Shown one piece after another: positions 10,325-21,547 of a DNA stretch of 64,000 nucleotides. How positions within the stretch are numbered: the first letter of the stretch is position 1; each line of letters starts with the position of its first letter. Source of the stretch: Copromyces sp. CBS 386.78. Its lineage: Eukaryota; Ascomycota; Sordariomycetes; Sordariales; Sordariaceae. The position numbers were made by a program, and so were the translations under genes. The notes under the pieces were generated by a model, which saw only the letters and a program-made list of their open reading frames with translations, had not been told where the DNA came from and did not search any database. The DNA is taken from assembly GCA_030685235.1 (NCBI GenBank), contig MU839092.1, positions 186,001 to 250,000 on the forward strand. The letters run 5' to 3'.

Positions 10325-11411
10325 AGTTATCCGACACATGCAAGCTTGAAGCTGACAAGTCCGATCGGCTAAGCTCTCAGGCTCTTCACCAAGCTCCTGC
10401 CAAATCCTGACATGTTTGCAGGTTGCACATGTCGTTTGGTGATGTGTAGGGCAAGGTCTTCCATTCTCTTCTTCTAGTTCATCGCAGTGTCAGTTATGAC
10501 ATGTCTTCTAACCAGCCAGACGGCTGCATTACAACTGGCCCGGATCACCATGGACATTTGTCCTCACTTCCGTCTGCAACCCGAACGGAGATTTTTTTGG
10601 CGTGATACAGCTGGAGCAACACGACGTCATTGCGGCCGATATGACTGACCTTTGGCTTTTGGTTACAGAAGGGCCATCAACATGGGCATGTATCAAAATT
10701 AGCGTTGCTTCAGTTCTACACTAGGGAGCATGAACAAGAAAAACTCTGTGACGATACTACCGAGAAGGAAAGCAAAACCAGGCTGGCGGTATAAGCTATT
10801 TATTCGAGCCCTATCACCAAGTTGGTCTAGAGGAAAGGCAAGGTGAAGTAGCATCGGCGAATCAGCCGTCGCTTCCAAAGGAGTGTGCCTGGGTCGCCCA
10901 CTGCCCTTGCTTTTCATGTTACCCTAGGATGAGTTGGGAGAGGACTGGACGCAGCAGAGAAACGAGCAAAGAGCTGAACCAAGCATCACGGCCGGGCCCG
11001 TCCTCCATGAGATATGAATGGTTCGCTTGGAAGCAAAAGTTCTCCAGATCCTAGAAATTGCTGGGAATCGTTGTGGGGTAGCAAGCTATGGCACACGACA
11101 TACATATATACATGGATGAAGATATGTGTAGGCGCAGAAGACGGTGGGGTTGGGTCCCGAGACGACGGGATAGACGGGTCTCGATTCCACTTGTCCCCCC
11201 CCCCGGCTCATGGTCGGGCCCGAGGCTGTCTTCCCGGTTATGTAACGGGCGGAGTTACGGGGTCTTATGTCTACGGATAGATATTTATGTCAAGAACGGC
11301 CGTCTCGAGGTTTTGTGAAAGCTAGCTGGAGCCTGCTCTTTCTCTTTTTATTCTACCTCGCTGACCTTTTGACACAACACTCACATATTTGCAACATAAA
11401 CCTCAGCTATC
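10325..11411. other. Intergenic region, promoter side of the GDSL esterase gene
   Basis: About 1.1 kb without a supported gene. It has short overlapping ORFs only, with a C-run at about 11195. It presumably includes the leader of the esterase gene starting at 11412. Confidence 0.45.
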
Positions 11412-12384
11412 ATGGCGGTGAGATTGTCCCGTGTATATAAACCGAGCAGAGATGCGGAATTATGATGCTGACGATAGTATGACAGGTCTCATACCCCCAG
11501 ATTGTGCTCTTTGGCGATTCCCTGTTCCAGGGTGCGGCAAATCTTGAGGACGGCTTCTGTTTCCAAGCTGCCGTCCAACAGCGTACGTGTTTTTTTGTCA
11601 GCTGCTTACAAGTCTCGGAAGTTCAAGTTTACCAATTTACCACCAGAGGTTCTTCGCCGATTTGACGTTGTCAACCGTGGTCTCTCCGGCTACAACACCT
11701 CCAATGCCCTGAAACTCCTGCCTCAGATCATCTCTCCGCCGGGTCCGGGCGTGCCCAAGCTTGCCTATCTTGTAAGTCTATCCTCCCTCGTCCTATAGGA
11801 GATCAACCTTGTCTAACCAGAGGAAAAAGTTCATCCTCCTCGGCGCCAATGATGCCGCCCTTCCCCGCCCCGTCAACAATCAGCACGTTCCCCTAGACAA
11901 GTACAAGCAGAACCTCGTCTCCATCATCACTCACCCCAACATTGCCGCCCACAACCCCAAGATCTTTCTCGTCACGCCCCCACCCCTGGACGAGTTGAAA
12001 AGGTCCGAGGTCGATCTCGGCGTCCGCAAGCACTGCGTCAGCGCTTCCTACTCGGAAGCCGTCCGCCAAGTGGCCGCTGAGAACTCGGTCGGCTTGATCG
12101 ACCTTTGGAAGGCCTTAATGTACTTGGCCATCTCCAAGACGCCCGGCTTTGACAGCTCCAAGGGAAACCTGGGCGATCCCGAGACGGGAGAGAGGGGCCA
12201 TCTGGAGAGCTTGTTGCCGGATGGATTACATCTGAGCGCGGAGGCGTTCAGGGTGTTTTACGATGTAGTGAAGCCTCATCTGGGTCAGGAATGGGAGGGT
12301 ACAAACGATGAGGAGAGGGTTGGCTATGTGTTGCCGGACTGGAAGGTGGCGCCTTGGTTGGAGGAGGATGAATTGAAGCCTTGA
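11412..12384 (+). CDS. iah1: Isoamyl acetate-hydrolysing-type GDSL esterase
   Basis: Exons 11412-11417, 11486-11582, 11647-11771 and 11821-12384 give 263 residues. The first exon holds only ATG GCG before a GTGAGA donor. The signatures are in SGNH-hydrolase order: block I IVLFGDSLFQG (nucleophile Ser in GDS), block II VVNRGLSGYNT, block III FILLGANDA, and block V LLPDGLHLS with the catalytic Asp and His. This matches the yeast Iah1/plant CPRD49 subgroup, which hydrolyses short-chain acetate esters; the actual substrate is inferred. There is no signal peptide, so it is probably intracellular. The third acceptor was chosen to keep frame (CAG, with AG then completing a Gln codon). Confidence 0.87.
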
Positions 12385-14427
12385 GATTGTACCAGCCAAG
12401 GATGTGAAGTCGTTGGTGAAGAAACAGTAATAGTAATTTTACACATCAAGGTTCGAAGCAGTAGGTTCCAGTCCCAATTTCCATCTCAAATCGTCAGTTA
12501 TAAGGGCGTATCGTAAGGAATTGTGTTGATCATTGTGGGGATATAGGTAATGATGATAGTTGAATGAGACTTTAGCGGTTGCGGGGGGAGGTAGGGGTAG
12601 CTGTCATAGCGGGGCATCTTATTTGTGCCGTTATGTCATTTAACGTCGGCTTATGTTGATACTTCTCGACATTGTCGGTTCAGCATATGGACAACTAACG
12701 GAGAGATACTTCTAGATGTAATGTCCTCAGCATTCGGGACAGGACCAAGGCAAGGCATCTTTGAGGTCTCAAACGGGATGGACAAGATGGGATTAGAGGT
12801 AAAGGAGGAGGTTGGCGGCGTGTGAGTGGGAAAATCCACCATAAGGTAAAAGGTACCGACATGCCGCTCCCGCCGTCGACATGTGAGACTGCCGCCCGTG
12901 CTCTCCCGGCCTCCAATGCCCCGAATATCCAGCGAGTTTTATTAGTCATCCGGCCAACAAGAGGGCTGTCTCGATGTTTCACAGCATTCACAACACCGAA
13001 TGCCCCTGCCTTGGGTGCTTGGCCTGGTGCCTTCCATGGGATGCCGTCCAGCCGTCGCCCACCGTGGGACCTGGAGTGTGGGAGTGTGGTTGCGCCTGCC
13101 AATCCACAGGGAGCCATGGATCACTGCAGCTTGATGAGCATCATTCGGCAGGAGCAGCCTATCATTCGCTCTTGCCGCGGACATATCCATTGAGCATTGC
13201 GTATTTTTCCCCAGTGCGGCTTGACAAGCAGCAGGCACACTCAGTCCCGTTCTGAGCCGTCCCGCAGCCTGGAGAACCGAGAGAACACGAGCCTTGTCTC
13301 GTCCAGCGCAACGGCGTCTTTCTTTCCAAACATTTACACTACAGACTTATCCAGTTCTCCATGTTCTGCTCGCACGCACCACCTCGACAGTTCTCAACTG
13401 AAGGGACACACGCACCAAACCACGCAACGCACACAACTTCGTCGAGCCAATTCCGACCTTGACTTTTTCTTTTATCTTTCAAACGGACCACGCCGTCAAA
13501 GGCCTCGAAACAGGTTTCTCTATAGCGCACTGGCGTCCCCAACCTCTTGTTTGCATTCCGCAGAGCACTAGAGTCCAGCACCAGCATCCTTCTCGGTTCC
13601 GCAATCCAAAATACCCGACGTCAGGGCAACGCCGGCCTCATCCCTCCACTGATCACCGCGTCCCATCCTTCCCGTCGACCCCCGATCACCGCTCCTTCCC
13701 CAATTCTCTCTTGGGTGAAATAGGCCGAACGACATTCACGCCCAAGCTCCACCTGCTGCCATACCCAGTCTATCTCTGGTGGATCGAGAATACTCTCAAA
13801 TCTCGAATTCGCTCGCTCCTCCCGCGCCCACCCAACTCTCCTCGACATCTCTTCTTCCTGGCATTTCCGCGAGCCTTGCCATTTCGCGTTCCCTTGACAA
13901 CATCTCCTGTCGCGCTCGTTCATGTTGCCGGTCCCTGTTTCAGGCCATATACGTCTGTCGACATCCCTTGGCGGCCAGCAGGCCCAATTTCGCAGCACTT
14001 GACAACAGTCCATACCCGAACCCCTCACGCTTCCGCTATCAGCTCAGTGGCTCCAACGCTACCCAGAATTGTACAAGCAAAAAGTCTTACGTTGGTAGTG
14101 TCTGGCGAAGGATACACTCGGGTGTGTTGGAACCATTGCACAAGACCGCGGTGGTCCTTTGCGGGCGATGAGGGGGAGGGTGGACCTCGATATCTGAATT
14201 ACAAACAGGGTCGAGGTCATATCAAGACGGCCTTCAGCTTGCGATAGGCACAGTTATACACCAGTAGATACGCTTGAAAGGCCGTAGTCAACATACGAGT
14301 TGCGACCCTTCCTTTCCTTGGTTCACCCTAATCCTATCTCCCGATCCCTCCAGTCCGCCAGCAACACTGGGCACATATATCCAACGCCGACCATCTGCGA
14401 TCGCTCCCCCATCTTCACCATCTGGGC
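12385..14427. other. Intergenic region and probable long 5' leader of the next gene
   Basis: About 2 kb. From about 13,200 onward it is pyrimidine-rich and C-rich on the plus strand, as in long Sordariales 5' leaders. ORFs of 124 and 262 residues overlap in different frames, are Ser/Pro/Arg-rich and contain no domain, so I treat them as leader sequence. Confidence 0.45.
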
Positions 14428-16536
14428 ATGGATCCGCGCTTCATCGTCACCCGCGAAGAACTATACGATGTCCAGATGGACTTGAAGCGCCTTCATTCCA
14501 TCCAGCATCAGCACTCGGAGCGGTTACGATTGTTGGAAAAACGCCAGGCTGACGATGCCGCCTTGAAGTCTGTATGGAGTTCGCCGTTCCCAAGTATGCT
14601 CGGCACTACAACCCCTCAGCATGGTCAGACTTTCGCAGCTCATGGTAGTCCTTTCGTCAATCAGGGCTTCACTAACAGCACTTCAGGGCCAGTTCACTTG
14701 CCGGTCAACGATCTGTTTGACGACCTTGAAGAGCATGGTCAGAACTTGCTGGGTAGGCTGCAGCTTGAGCCTGAAGACGAACCTATACGGCGAGGGGCAG
14801 CATCGAGGGCGAATAGTGTGCGTTTTGATGAAAGTGCTCTGCATGGCTGGGGCGGTCATCATGGCAACCGTCACTCGACCGAATATGGCTTGACGCGCCC
14901 TGGAAGTGGCATGGGAGGCCATCCGATGACTGAGCGCTCTTCGTCTCACAAGTCTGATGGGAGGCATAGCTCTGCCGGCCATTCTGTTCATTCAGTGCAT
15001 TCCAACGCCTCTGGCCGAGCTAGCAGTCTCGGTCTTGACACCAACTTCTCGATTGGTGGCATGGAGGATGACTCTCCCCTTGATGTCCCGGAGCCTCCAT
15101 CAGGGTTCTTTTACCTGGGCGCGGCTCCGTCCATCATTCGCTGTTGCTTGACTGATAACATCACCAACAAAGGGTTGCTTTATGCTGTCGTCTGCACTGG
15201 TTCTCAAAAGTCAACAGTGGACTATAGTGTGGTCAAAGACCTGCACCTAACCAACCAAATGCAAAGGGGAATGGACGGCGTCTACAGGATCGATCTTCCG
15301 ATTTACCTTACCGAAGCTAGAGTCATACAGTCCAACTCTAGGTCTATCAGCCCGATTCACCCGCTGCCGCCCAGCATCGCATGTTCTTTTGAAGTGACAG
15401 GCATGGATCAACCAGAAACTCCCGAAACCAAGAAGAGCATTCGCGTCTTCATCGGTAACCACACATTGAGGTTGCATAGTGCGGACCTTCTGCTTTCTCA
15501 GAACTCCATGACCTTGTATGGCACTGGCAGGGACAAACTTTCGGTACCCTTTGTTCGACCCGAGGATGATGCGGTCTTCAAGAATCTTGCAGTCACCAAT
15601 ATGGCCCCTGGAAATAAGCCTAAGCTGAACGCTGCCGCACCCGAGTTCGTTGCTGGCGACAGAGTCGCAAAACCGTCGGCCAAAGGCAACGAAGAACCGA
15701 CTCCCAAGCAAAATGGAGGTACTGCCTCGGAGGGAGCACTCTTGTCACCTGTGAGGTCGCCTCAGCCACTCAAGACCACTACTGAGGCAACCAGCGCAGC
15801 ATCTGAAGTGGGTGGAGAGTATGAGAAGGAGCAACCTCAACAGCAGCAACAGCAGCCGCCGCCTGTTTCAGCCGACTCTGTAGTCTCTGAAGACGTCCCC
15901 AAAAACGGCGCCAAAGAAAATGCTACGCCCACATCAACGACCGAGACCGTTCGCCGGGAACCTAGCGCGGCCATCAGGACTCCGTGGCGACAAACGGCTG
16001 CCAGTCTTGCTGACAAGGAAAGCACCCCGCTAAGCGGTTACCAGCCAGCTGCGAGGGGTCGCAGTATGAAGATCTTACGGCCGACGAAGATATCCTCCAT
16101 TAGCAGCAACAGCACTGCCGGTCCAAACTCGCCGTCAACCACCCGATCAACGGGTGCGTTCGAATCCCCCTCCGTTCCACGGTCCAACGGAACCGATCTG
16201 CGACGGACCAAGGGCTCGACAGCTAGCGCCGCTGCGGCGGAAGGCATCCAGAGCAGCACCAACAGCCCCACGGTAGGCAGCTGGGGTCCCTCGAAACGCA
16301 GTCTGAGCACCAGTGCTAGCGTTTCCAACCTTGGCAACTTGGAAGGTGGCAAGAGCACCGAGACTAGGGAGCAAAGGTCCTCGTCACTGGCAACCACGGT
16401 AGGCAGTCCCATGCATCAGGATGGACTCAAGACGCCGACGGCTCCCAGATCGGCCACGAATCCTCTTGGTAGTGCATCTGCTTTTGCTTGGATGGGGAAT
16501 AAAACGGCGGGTAAGGCGTCTGCCAGTCCGCTCTAG
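14428..16536 (+). CDS. Low-complexity protein with an apparently inactive retropepsin-like domain
   Basis: A single 702-codon exon. The N-terminus (about 1-45) has a heptad-like charged segment that may form a short coiled coil. Residues 45-220 are Ser/Gly/His-rich. A compact region, about 225-365, stands out: GLLYAVVCTGSQ, then an hhxxLHL helix-like stretch, LPPSIACSFEVTG, and IRVFIGNHTLRLHSADLLL. The order resembles the retropepsin/Ddi1 fold (hhDTGA ... hhG ... hhIG-xDhL), but the catalytic Asp position is Cys (C256-T-G). After residue 400 it is Ser/Thr/Pro/Gln-rich with a Gln tract. I do not know the gene's name; the fold assignment is inference, with no active protease expected. The leader appears long and unspliced. 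Confidence 0.75.
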   Translation: MDPRFIVTREELYDVQMDLKRLHSIQHQHSERLRLLEKRQADDAALKSVWSSPFPSMLGTTTPQHGQTFAAHGSPFVNQGFTNSTSGPVHLPVNDLFDDLEEHGQNLLGRLQLEPEDEPIRRGAASRANSVRFDESALHGWGGHHGNRHSTEYGLTRPGSGMGGHPMTERSSSHKSDGRHSSAGHSVHSVHSNASGRASSLGLDTNFSIGGMEDDSPLDVPEPPSGFFYLGAAPSIIRCCLTDNITNKGLLYAVVCTGSQKSTVDYSVVKDLHLTNQMQRGMDGVYRIDLPIYLTEARVIQSNSRSISPIHPLPPSIACSFEVTGMDQPETPETKKSIRVFIGNHTLRLHSADLLLSQNSMTLYGTGRDKLSVPFVRPEDDAVFKNLAVTNMAPGNKPKLNAAAPEFVAGDRVAKPSAKGNEEPTPKQNGGTASEGALLSPVRSPQPLKTTTEATSAASEVGGEYEKEQPQQQQQQPPPVSADSVVSEDVPKNGAKENATPTSTTETVRREPSAAIRTPWRQTAASLADKESTPLSGYQPAARGRSMKILRPTKISSISSNSTAGPNSPSTTRSTGAFESPSVPRSNGTDLRRTKGSTASAAAAEGIQSSTNSPTVGSWGPSKRSLSTSASVSNLGNLEGGKSTETREQRSSSLATTVGSPMHQDGLKTPTAPRSATNPLGSASAFAWMGNKTAGKASASPL

Positions 16537-17731
16537 AGTACGGTAGGGCAGCGCAGAAACCAGGAGGAGAAGAAGGTCTACCATGGTAATTCTAAAAAGA
16601 TCCGAGTTGTTTGGCCGTGTCCAGCATTCGTATGCTGAGCCCTCAGCGTGCTGGATGGTGTTGCCGGATGGAAGCGAGAAACCGAAATTACACAAGTGAA
16701 GAGCAATAGCGAAGGGAAGCGAAGCCACATTGGGCCGCACAAACAGGCACCACTATGTTTTAAAAAAGCTGAATAATATCGAGTATTGTCGAAGTTCGAG
16801 TAACGAAACCATCCTGTGCCAGACATACTTCTGCGTGTCTTGAGAGCCCAAATTACCGGTGAGGGAGAGGAGAGAGTGCGAGGGTGCCATGTCCGACTAG
16901 GTAACGCGGTGTAACCATATCACACAGTTTTTTCGAAAATCGTTATATACATACATATAATATCGCTCAACCCAATAAACATTATTATATTAAACTAGCA
17001 ATTCAATAAAGTAGGGTCGATATTATTATCAGGAATATCTACGATTTTGACATCACCACTTTTTGGCATATGCAGCTAGTTTGGCGATCTTCGGGCCGGC
17101 CGGCTGCGGAAACACCAGGGACAAAGGATTAGTATGCTAAGATCTTTCGGAAAGGAGTTTTTGTATGGCAACTACGGGACCCTCGATCTGAATTCTCAGA
17201 GCGGGGATGGAGAGGGTAAGGGGGGTTGCTGATACAAGGCGGGATGTGAAGTTTTGAAAGCCATAGATATCAAGGGAATCGAATGTTCGAGGAGCGGACG
17301 TTGATCGACTTGGAGATGGAACAGCTCGGGACACGAGAAGATGGGTTGGTGAGCCAGTACGTAAAGGCAAGCGCTAAGGCCACATCGCTCAAGACACGGG
17401 GGGAATCGGATGGTGACCCCGAAAGCGGCGATTAGTGCCCCGCTATGATGAAATAGCGAGGGACGGCACGCCGACGTCCCACTGATATTCTTCCGCCACT
17501 CGTCTTTATGGCAATGGCGTCATCCGCCTTTGCCCACTGCAAATCAGTCGTGGCCCGATATCGGGGGTAGTATGGAAGCTATATAACTCGAGCACCCGCA
17601 TTGAGGGGTAACCTTGCCTTTTGCCCCCAAACAACTCGACATTTCGCTCCTAAATCAGTCCGTATCGACAGTTGACTCTGCTATACCATTGGTACGCGAC
17701 CAGCGTCCGAAAAGCCATAACACCTATTACA
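16537..17731. other. Intergenic region with a short AT-rich patch
   Basis: Contains the 3' region of the preceding gene and the nmt-1 promoter. About 16,920-17,050 is strikingly AT-rich with TATATA and TATTATTA runs, which could be a decayed insertion or an AT spacer; no ends or duplications could be found. Confidence 0.4.
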
Positions 17732-17755
17732 ATGGGAACTCCAGGATCGAGGTAA
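17732..17755 (+). promoter_or_regulatory. Upstream ORF in the nmt-1 leader
   Basis: ATG followed by six codons and TAA (peptide MGTPGSR). The stop overlaps a potential 5' splice site at 17752 (GAG|GTAAAG). If that donor is spliced to the acceptor at 17992, the uORF is extended and passes out of frame through the main ATG at 18014, which should depress NMT1 synthesis. Confidence 0.6.
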
Positions 17756-17992
17756 AGTAGACAAGACAGCTACCGGGTGTCCATGTTGGTTTCGCCACAG
17801 TTCGTTCACTCTTATCGCTCTTTCATGCCTTGTATTCAAAGGTCTTTGGAATGAGTTTGATACGATGGGCCAACTGCGGCGGTACCTATTGGTCTGAGAA
17901 ATACCGGCGAACTTGATCTGGATAATACCAGCGAAAGGATTGGCTTCTTGGGACCCCTTCCCCTCTTATTGAAGATCAACTAACTTTCGCAG
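17752..17992 (+). other. Regulated intron in the nmt-1 5' UTR (proximal donor form)
   Basis: Donor GTAAAG at 17752, branch-like CAACTAAC and acceptor TTTCGCAG ending at 17992. The TPP aptamer lies inside. A possible distal donor, GTACGC at about 17692, would remove the uORF start as well. The two-donor arrangement follows the known N. crassa NMT1 mechanism; the distal site is inference. Confidence 0.55.
17869..17944 (+). promoter_or_regulatory. TPP (thiamine pyrophosphate) riboswitch aptamer
   Basis: The conserved core elements are in order: GCCAA (17869) able to pair with TTGGC (17940-17944) as P1, CTGAGA at 17894-17899, and the P4/P5 segment CTTGATCTGGATAATACCAG starting at 17912. This is the THI-box consensus. 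Its place in the leader intron of nmt-1 matches the splicing-control riboswitches known from Neurospora thiamine genes. Segment 17912-17921 is largely complementary to 17741-17751 next to the proximal splice donor. Confidence 0.95.
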
Positions 17993-18013
17993 CTTTGCTC
18001 GTGTTGCGCCAAC

Positions 18014-19213
18014 ATGTCTACGGATAAGATAACTTTCCTCACCAACTGGTAAGCTCCAATCACTCATGTATGCCGAAGCTTGTCGTGTCAACCGCTGACG
18101 CAATACAGGCATGCTACGCCGTACCATGCACCGCTTTACCTTGCCCAGGCCAAAGGGTTCTTCAAAGAAGAGGGCATCCAGGTGGCTCTCCTGGAGCCCA
18201 ACGACCCCAGCGTAATTCATGCGGTCTCTGCTAGTTCCCGGGCACTGGCTAACAGCATGGCAGGACGTAACCGAAATTATCGGCAGCGGCAAAGTTGACC
18301 TTGGTTTCAAGGCCATGATTCACACTCTTGCTGTAAGATTCGCAACCCTCAGCCGGGGATTGCTCACAAGATGGTCAAGTGCTAATACTTCAAACAGGCC
18401 AAAGCCCGTAACTTCCCTGTCCTCTCGATTGGCAGCCTTCTGGACGAACCCTTCACCGGCGTCGTCTACCTCAAGGATTCCGGAATCACCGCCGACTTTA
18501 GGTCCCTCAAGGGCAAGCGTATCGGCTACGTCGGCGAGTTTGGCAAGATTCAGATCGATGAGCTCACTTCGCACTACGGCCTGACTCCCGCCGATTACAC
18601 CGCCGTCCGCTGCGGCATGAACGTCTCCAGTGCCATTATCAAGGGGGATATTGACGCCGGTATCGGCCTAGAGAACGTGCAGATGGTTGAGCTGGAGGAC
18701 TGGCTTGCTACCCAGGGCCGGGACAGGGCCGACGTCCAGATGCTTCGCATTGACGAGCTCGCGGAACTCGGATGCTGCTGCTTCTGCTCGATTCTCTACA
18801 TTGGCAACGAGACCTTCATCGCGCAGAATCCGGACAAGGTTCGGGCCTTCATGCGCGCCGTCAAGAAAGCGACTGACTTTGTCCTGGCAAACCCGGACGC
18901 TGCGTGGAAGGAGTATGTTGACTTCAAGCCTGTTATGGGCACTGAGCTCAACAGAAAGATCTTTGAGCGCAGCTACGCATACTTCTCCGAGGACCTCAAG
19001 AACGTCGAGCGCGACTGGGCCAAGGTCACCAAATATGGTCAACGACTTCTGGTCCTGGGCCCAGAGTTCACACCAAACTATACCAACGAATTTCTTGACT
19101 GGGCTCTGCAGCCGGCTTCCATTGACCCTACTGGCGACCAGAAGCGAATGGCTGAGCTCCAGAAGAATGTGGCTGGCTGCGGTGGCTTCCGCCGCTTGCC
19201 CCTAAGTCGCTAG
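18014..19213 (+). CDS. nmt-1: HMP-pyrimidine synthase NMT1/THI5 (thiamine biosynthesis)
   Basis: Exons 18014-18048, 18109-18211, 18264-18332 and 18398-19213 give 340 residues, equal to yeast Thi5. The enzyme makes hydroxymethylpyrimidine phosphate from PLP and one of its own histidines, a single-turnover reaction. Both key residues fall at the yeast positions: Lys62 and His66 in [10 protein letters not shown]. The Thi5 cysteine motif is present as [29 protein letters not shown] near the N-terminus is the periplasmic-binding-protein-like fold entry. The protein is cytosolic, with no signal peptide. Expression should be repressed by thiamine through the upstream TPP riboswitch. All introns have GT...AG ends and the exon phases agree. 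Confidence 0.96.
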
Positions 19214-21494
19214 CGGCCGGAAAAAGAGCCCCGAAATGGGTCGAAGGCGTGACTGGTGGAACGGGGTCGTCTTTGCCGCGGATGGCGGAGGGCAACCGAG
19301 AGTTTCCTTCCAAGCTTGGCTGCTATAGTCCGGGATCTTGTTGCGCAACCATTGGGTTTTGGTGGATAGAAGAGGCTCGTATTTCTGGGGACGGTCTGGA
19401 GTTGATGATGGCTTCGTCGACTCGGTTCCAGATGAGAGTATCGTGTAGGTGATCGATAAGGGCCTCAAAAGTGTAGCGAGGGTGTTACGCGTTGAGATGG
19501 GCCGATGCACACTTGGCAGTACCGTACCGGACTTGGCCCGGCTTGGCAATGTCAGACACAGTATCGGGCATAGATAGTCAACTGCCCTCTCTCCTCTTTT
19601 GGAGAAGGGTCAATCAATCATCTACATACAACCAGAAGTACTTTGCTCAGTGAAACTGTTTATGGACCTAAATTCTAGGTTGTAACTATCTGATCTCGAC
19701 ACTGCTGAGCTCTGCACGATCTTAATCGACATGTCGATACTCAGTAGCATCTGCTTGGCGCCAAGCAAGGATGATTTGATATCCACTATACAGCTCCGAA
19801 CTCTTCGATGCGACACGTCTACTCAACTTTTCGTTTGTCTTTATTTGAGATGGTGTTGTTGAGGCGACGGCGAGTGTCCCTTTTCATAGAGAACTAGGCG
19901 AGCGTCATTTTTTCTTGTTAACGATTTCTCCTAATGGCGTCGAGCAACGACGACATCTTCCGGTGATTGAAGGGAAAGGAGAACGCCCCGCAAGCTGGTC
20001 TGCGGGCAGTCCCCCGTCTCGTGCTGAAGGGGCCCGCTCGTTTTACCGGACGTGTGTTTCTGCTATGTCACCCAGGCTGACCTATCAGGCCAAGCTCACG
20101 TTTCACGGATTGCTTCTAGGACTGGCCTTCTTTGCTTGAGGCAACTCTCGAAGCTCCTAGGAGAAAAAGGATAACTGAAAAGGTTCAGAAATAAAACCAA
20201 GCGCATAAGTTTGTGTCCTCTTGAGTGGGGTTATTTCATCTGAAGCTGCAACCTACGTGCGTACGGGTCGAGCAGGAGCAGCCCCCGGTCTGTACCTCTA
20301 ATTTGCGGGGGCCGATCAACAGCTCCATCAAATGCTCGGAATAGCGCACGCTACAGCAGCACAATTAGCCCAGACCCTGCCCAGCGTTTTAGTGCCCTGC
20401 CCCCTGTGACTCCCCGCTGGATTGACTGGTGCCCGCCAGCATAACGACGCGCGCGACCGTGTGACAATGCTCGTCCCCATAAAGATATCTAGGTACCTTA
20501 CGCCATAATATATACTCGAGGAAGAAGCCTCCTATCAGGGCAACTGGTGAATCGCCTAGTTCAATCGAATCGCTCGTCATGCGAAGGCGCTGCGGGAGAC
20601 GGGCTGCATGTGGGCCAGCCAGGCATCTCGTCACGGCCGCAAGGCAGACCACGGTCGCTTAACTTCTGAGGTATCTTTCGTTGTGATATTCGGCCGTGCC
20701 AACCGCGGGATACATTCGTAGGGCACAATTCCGCCCCCTTTGTCGTCTACTCTGGGTGTACAGAGTTTGGTTGGTGCCATGGAATATAAAGTCCTAAAAC
20801 CAACGGGCTCTCTGAGTTGGCACGAATAAAGGGATAGACATGCCGAGCGAACGTTGAAGATGTAGTGTAATCGTTGGGGATGCTCTTCTGTTGGACGTGA
20901 TACTTTTCATACTTTGATCCAAACACTTAACAGGCTGGATGGTTATTCAGTAGTACGACGTGGAAACCGTGAGTGATCCTTCCTCGTGGCTGGGTTATTA
21001 AACCGTGGTCCTAGTCGGATCACCGAACCCTTCATCGGCCGATCGTCATTTATCGTTTTTTGAAGCACATGCTGTTGCATGTAGATCTCTTCATTTTGGA
21101 GTTGAGTAGGGCAGCAAAAATCAGCAAACTCCTAAGCGTCCAACAAGACAAGAGCGAGAGATTCCCTTTGCCACGCTCTCATCAGACTCGGCGACTAACT
21201 GCATACACATAACTGGGCCGAGGAGTACTAAGAACCAATCAGGAATGGTCTTCTGACCGAGTGCAATCTTGGTGTTACCCGTATAAAAAATCTAGCCGCA
21301 GTGTCAGGACGGTCAACTTTTCGCGTAATCCGCCCAAATATATTCATCTTTTTAGCGCCGCCTCCCCACTCACCGTAATGCCTCCGTCTGAACGATATGG
21401 ATACGGGAGGTGGTTGTTCAGTTTTTTGACCCTACCACGTGATTAAAAGACCCGGTTCATATCCTTCCGACTCCCATAGACAAGAGTACCAATC
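19214..21494. other. Gene desert, no gene seen
   Basis: About 2.3 kb. ORFs are all under 120 codons, mutually overlapping and without motifs. No tRNA A/B boxes or terminal repeats were recognised. Confidence 0.45.
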
Positions 21495-21547
21495 GCCTGA
21501 CTAGTAGTTGGGTCGGTGACGACCAGCGAATCCCAGGTGCTGTATGT
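21495..21547 (+). pseudogene. 5S rRNA 3'-end fragment (truncated 5S pseudogene)
   Basis: TAGTAGTTGGGTCGGTGACG from 21502, followed by ACCAGCGAATCCC and TGTATGT, closely follows the 3' part of Neurospora-type 5S rRNA, and a T-rich stretch follows. I could not find the 5' half (starting ACATACGACCAT) upstream, so the copy is truncated. The comparison is from memory of the 5S sequence. Dispersed 5S genes and pseudogenes are a known feature of Neurospora. Confidence 0.7.

Noticed and set aside
13459..14247. 262-codon plus-strand ORF before the 702-residue gene
   Set aside because: Low-complexity, overlaps another ORF in a different frame and lies where a long 5' leader is expected.
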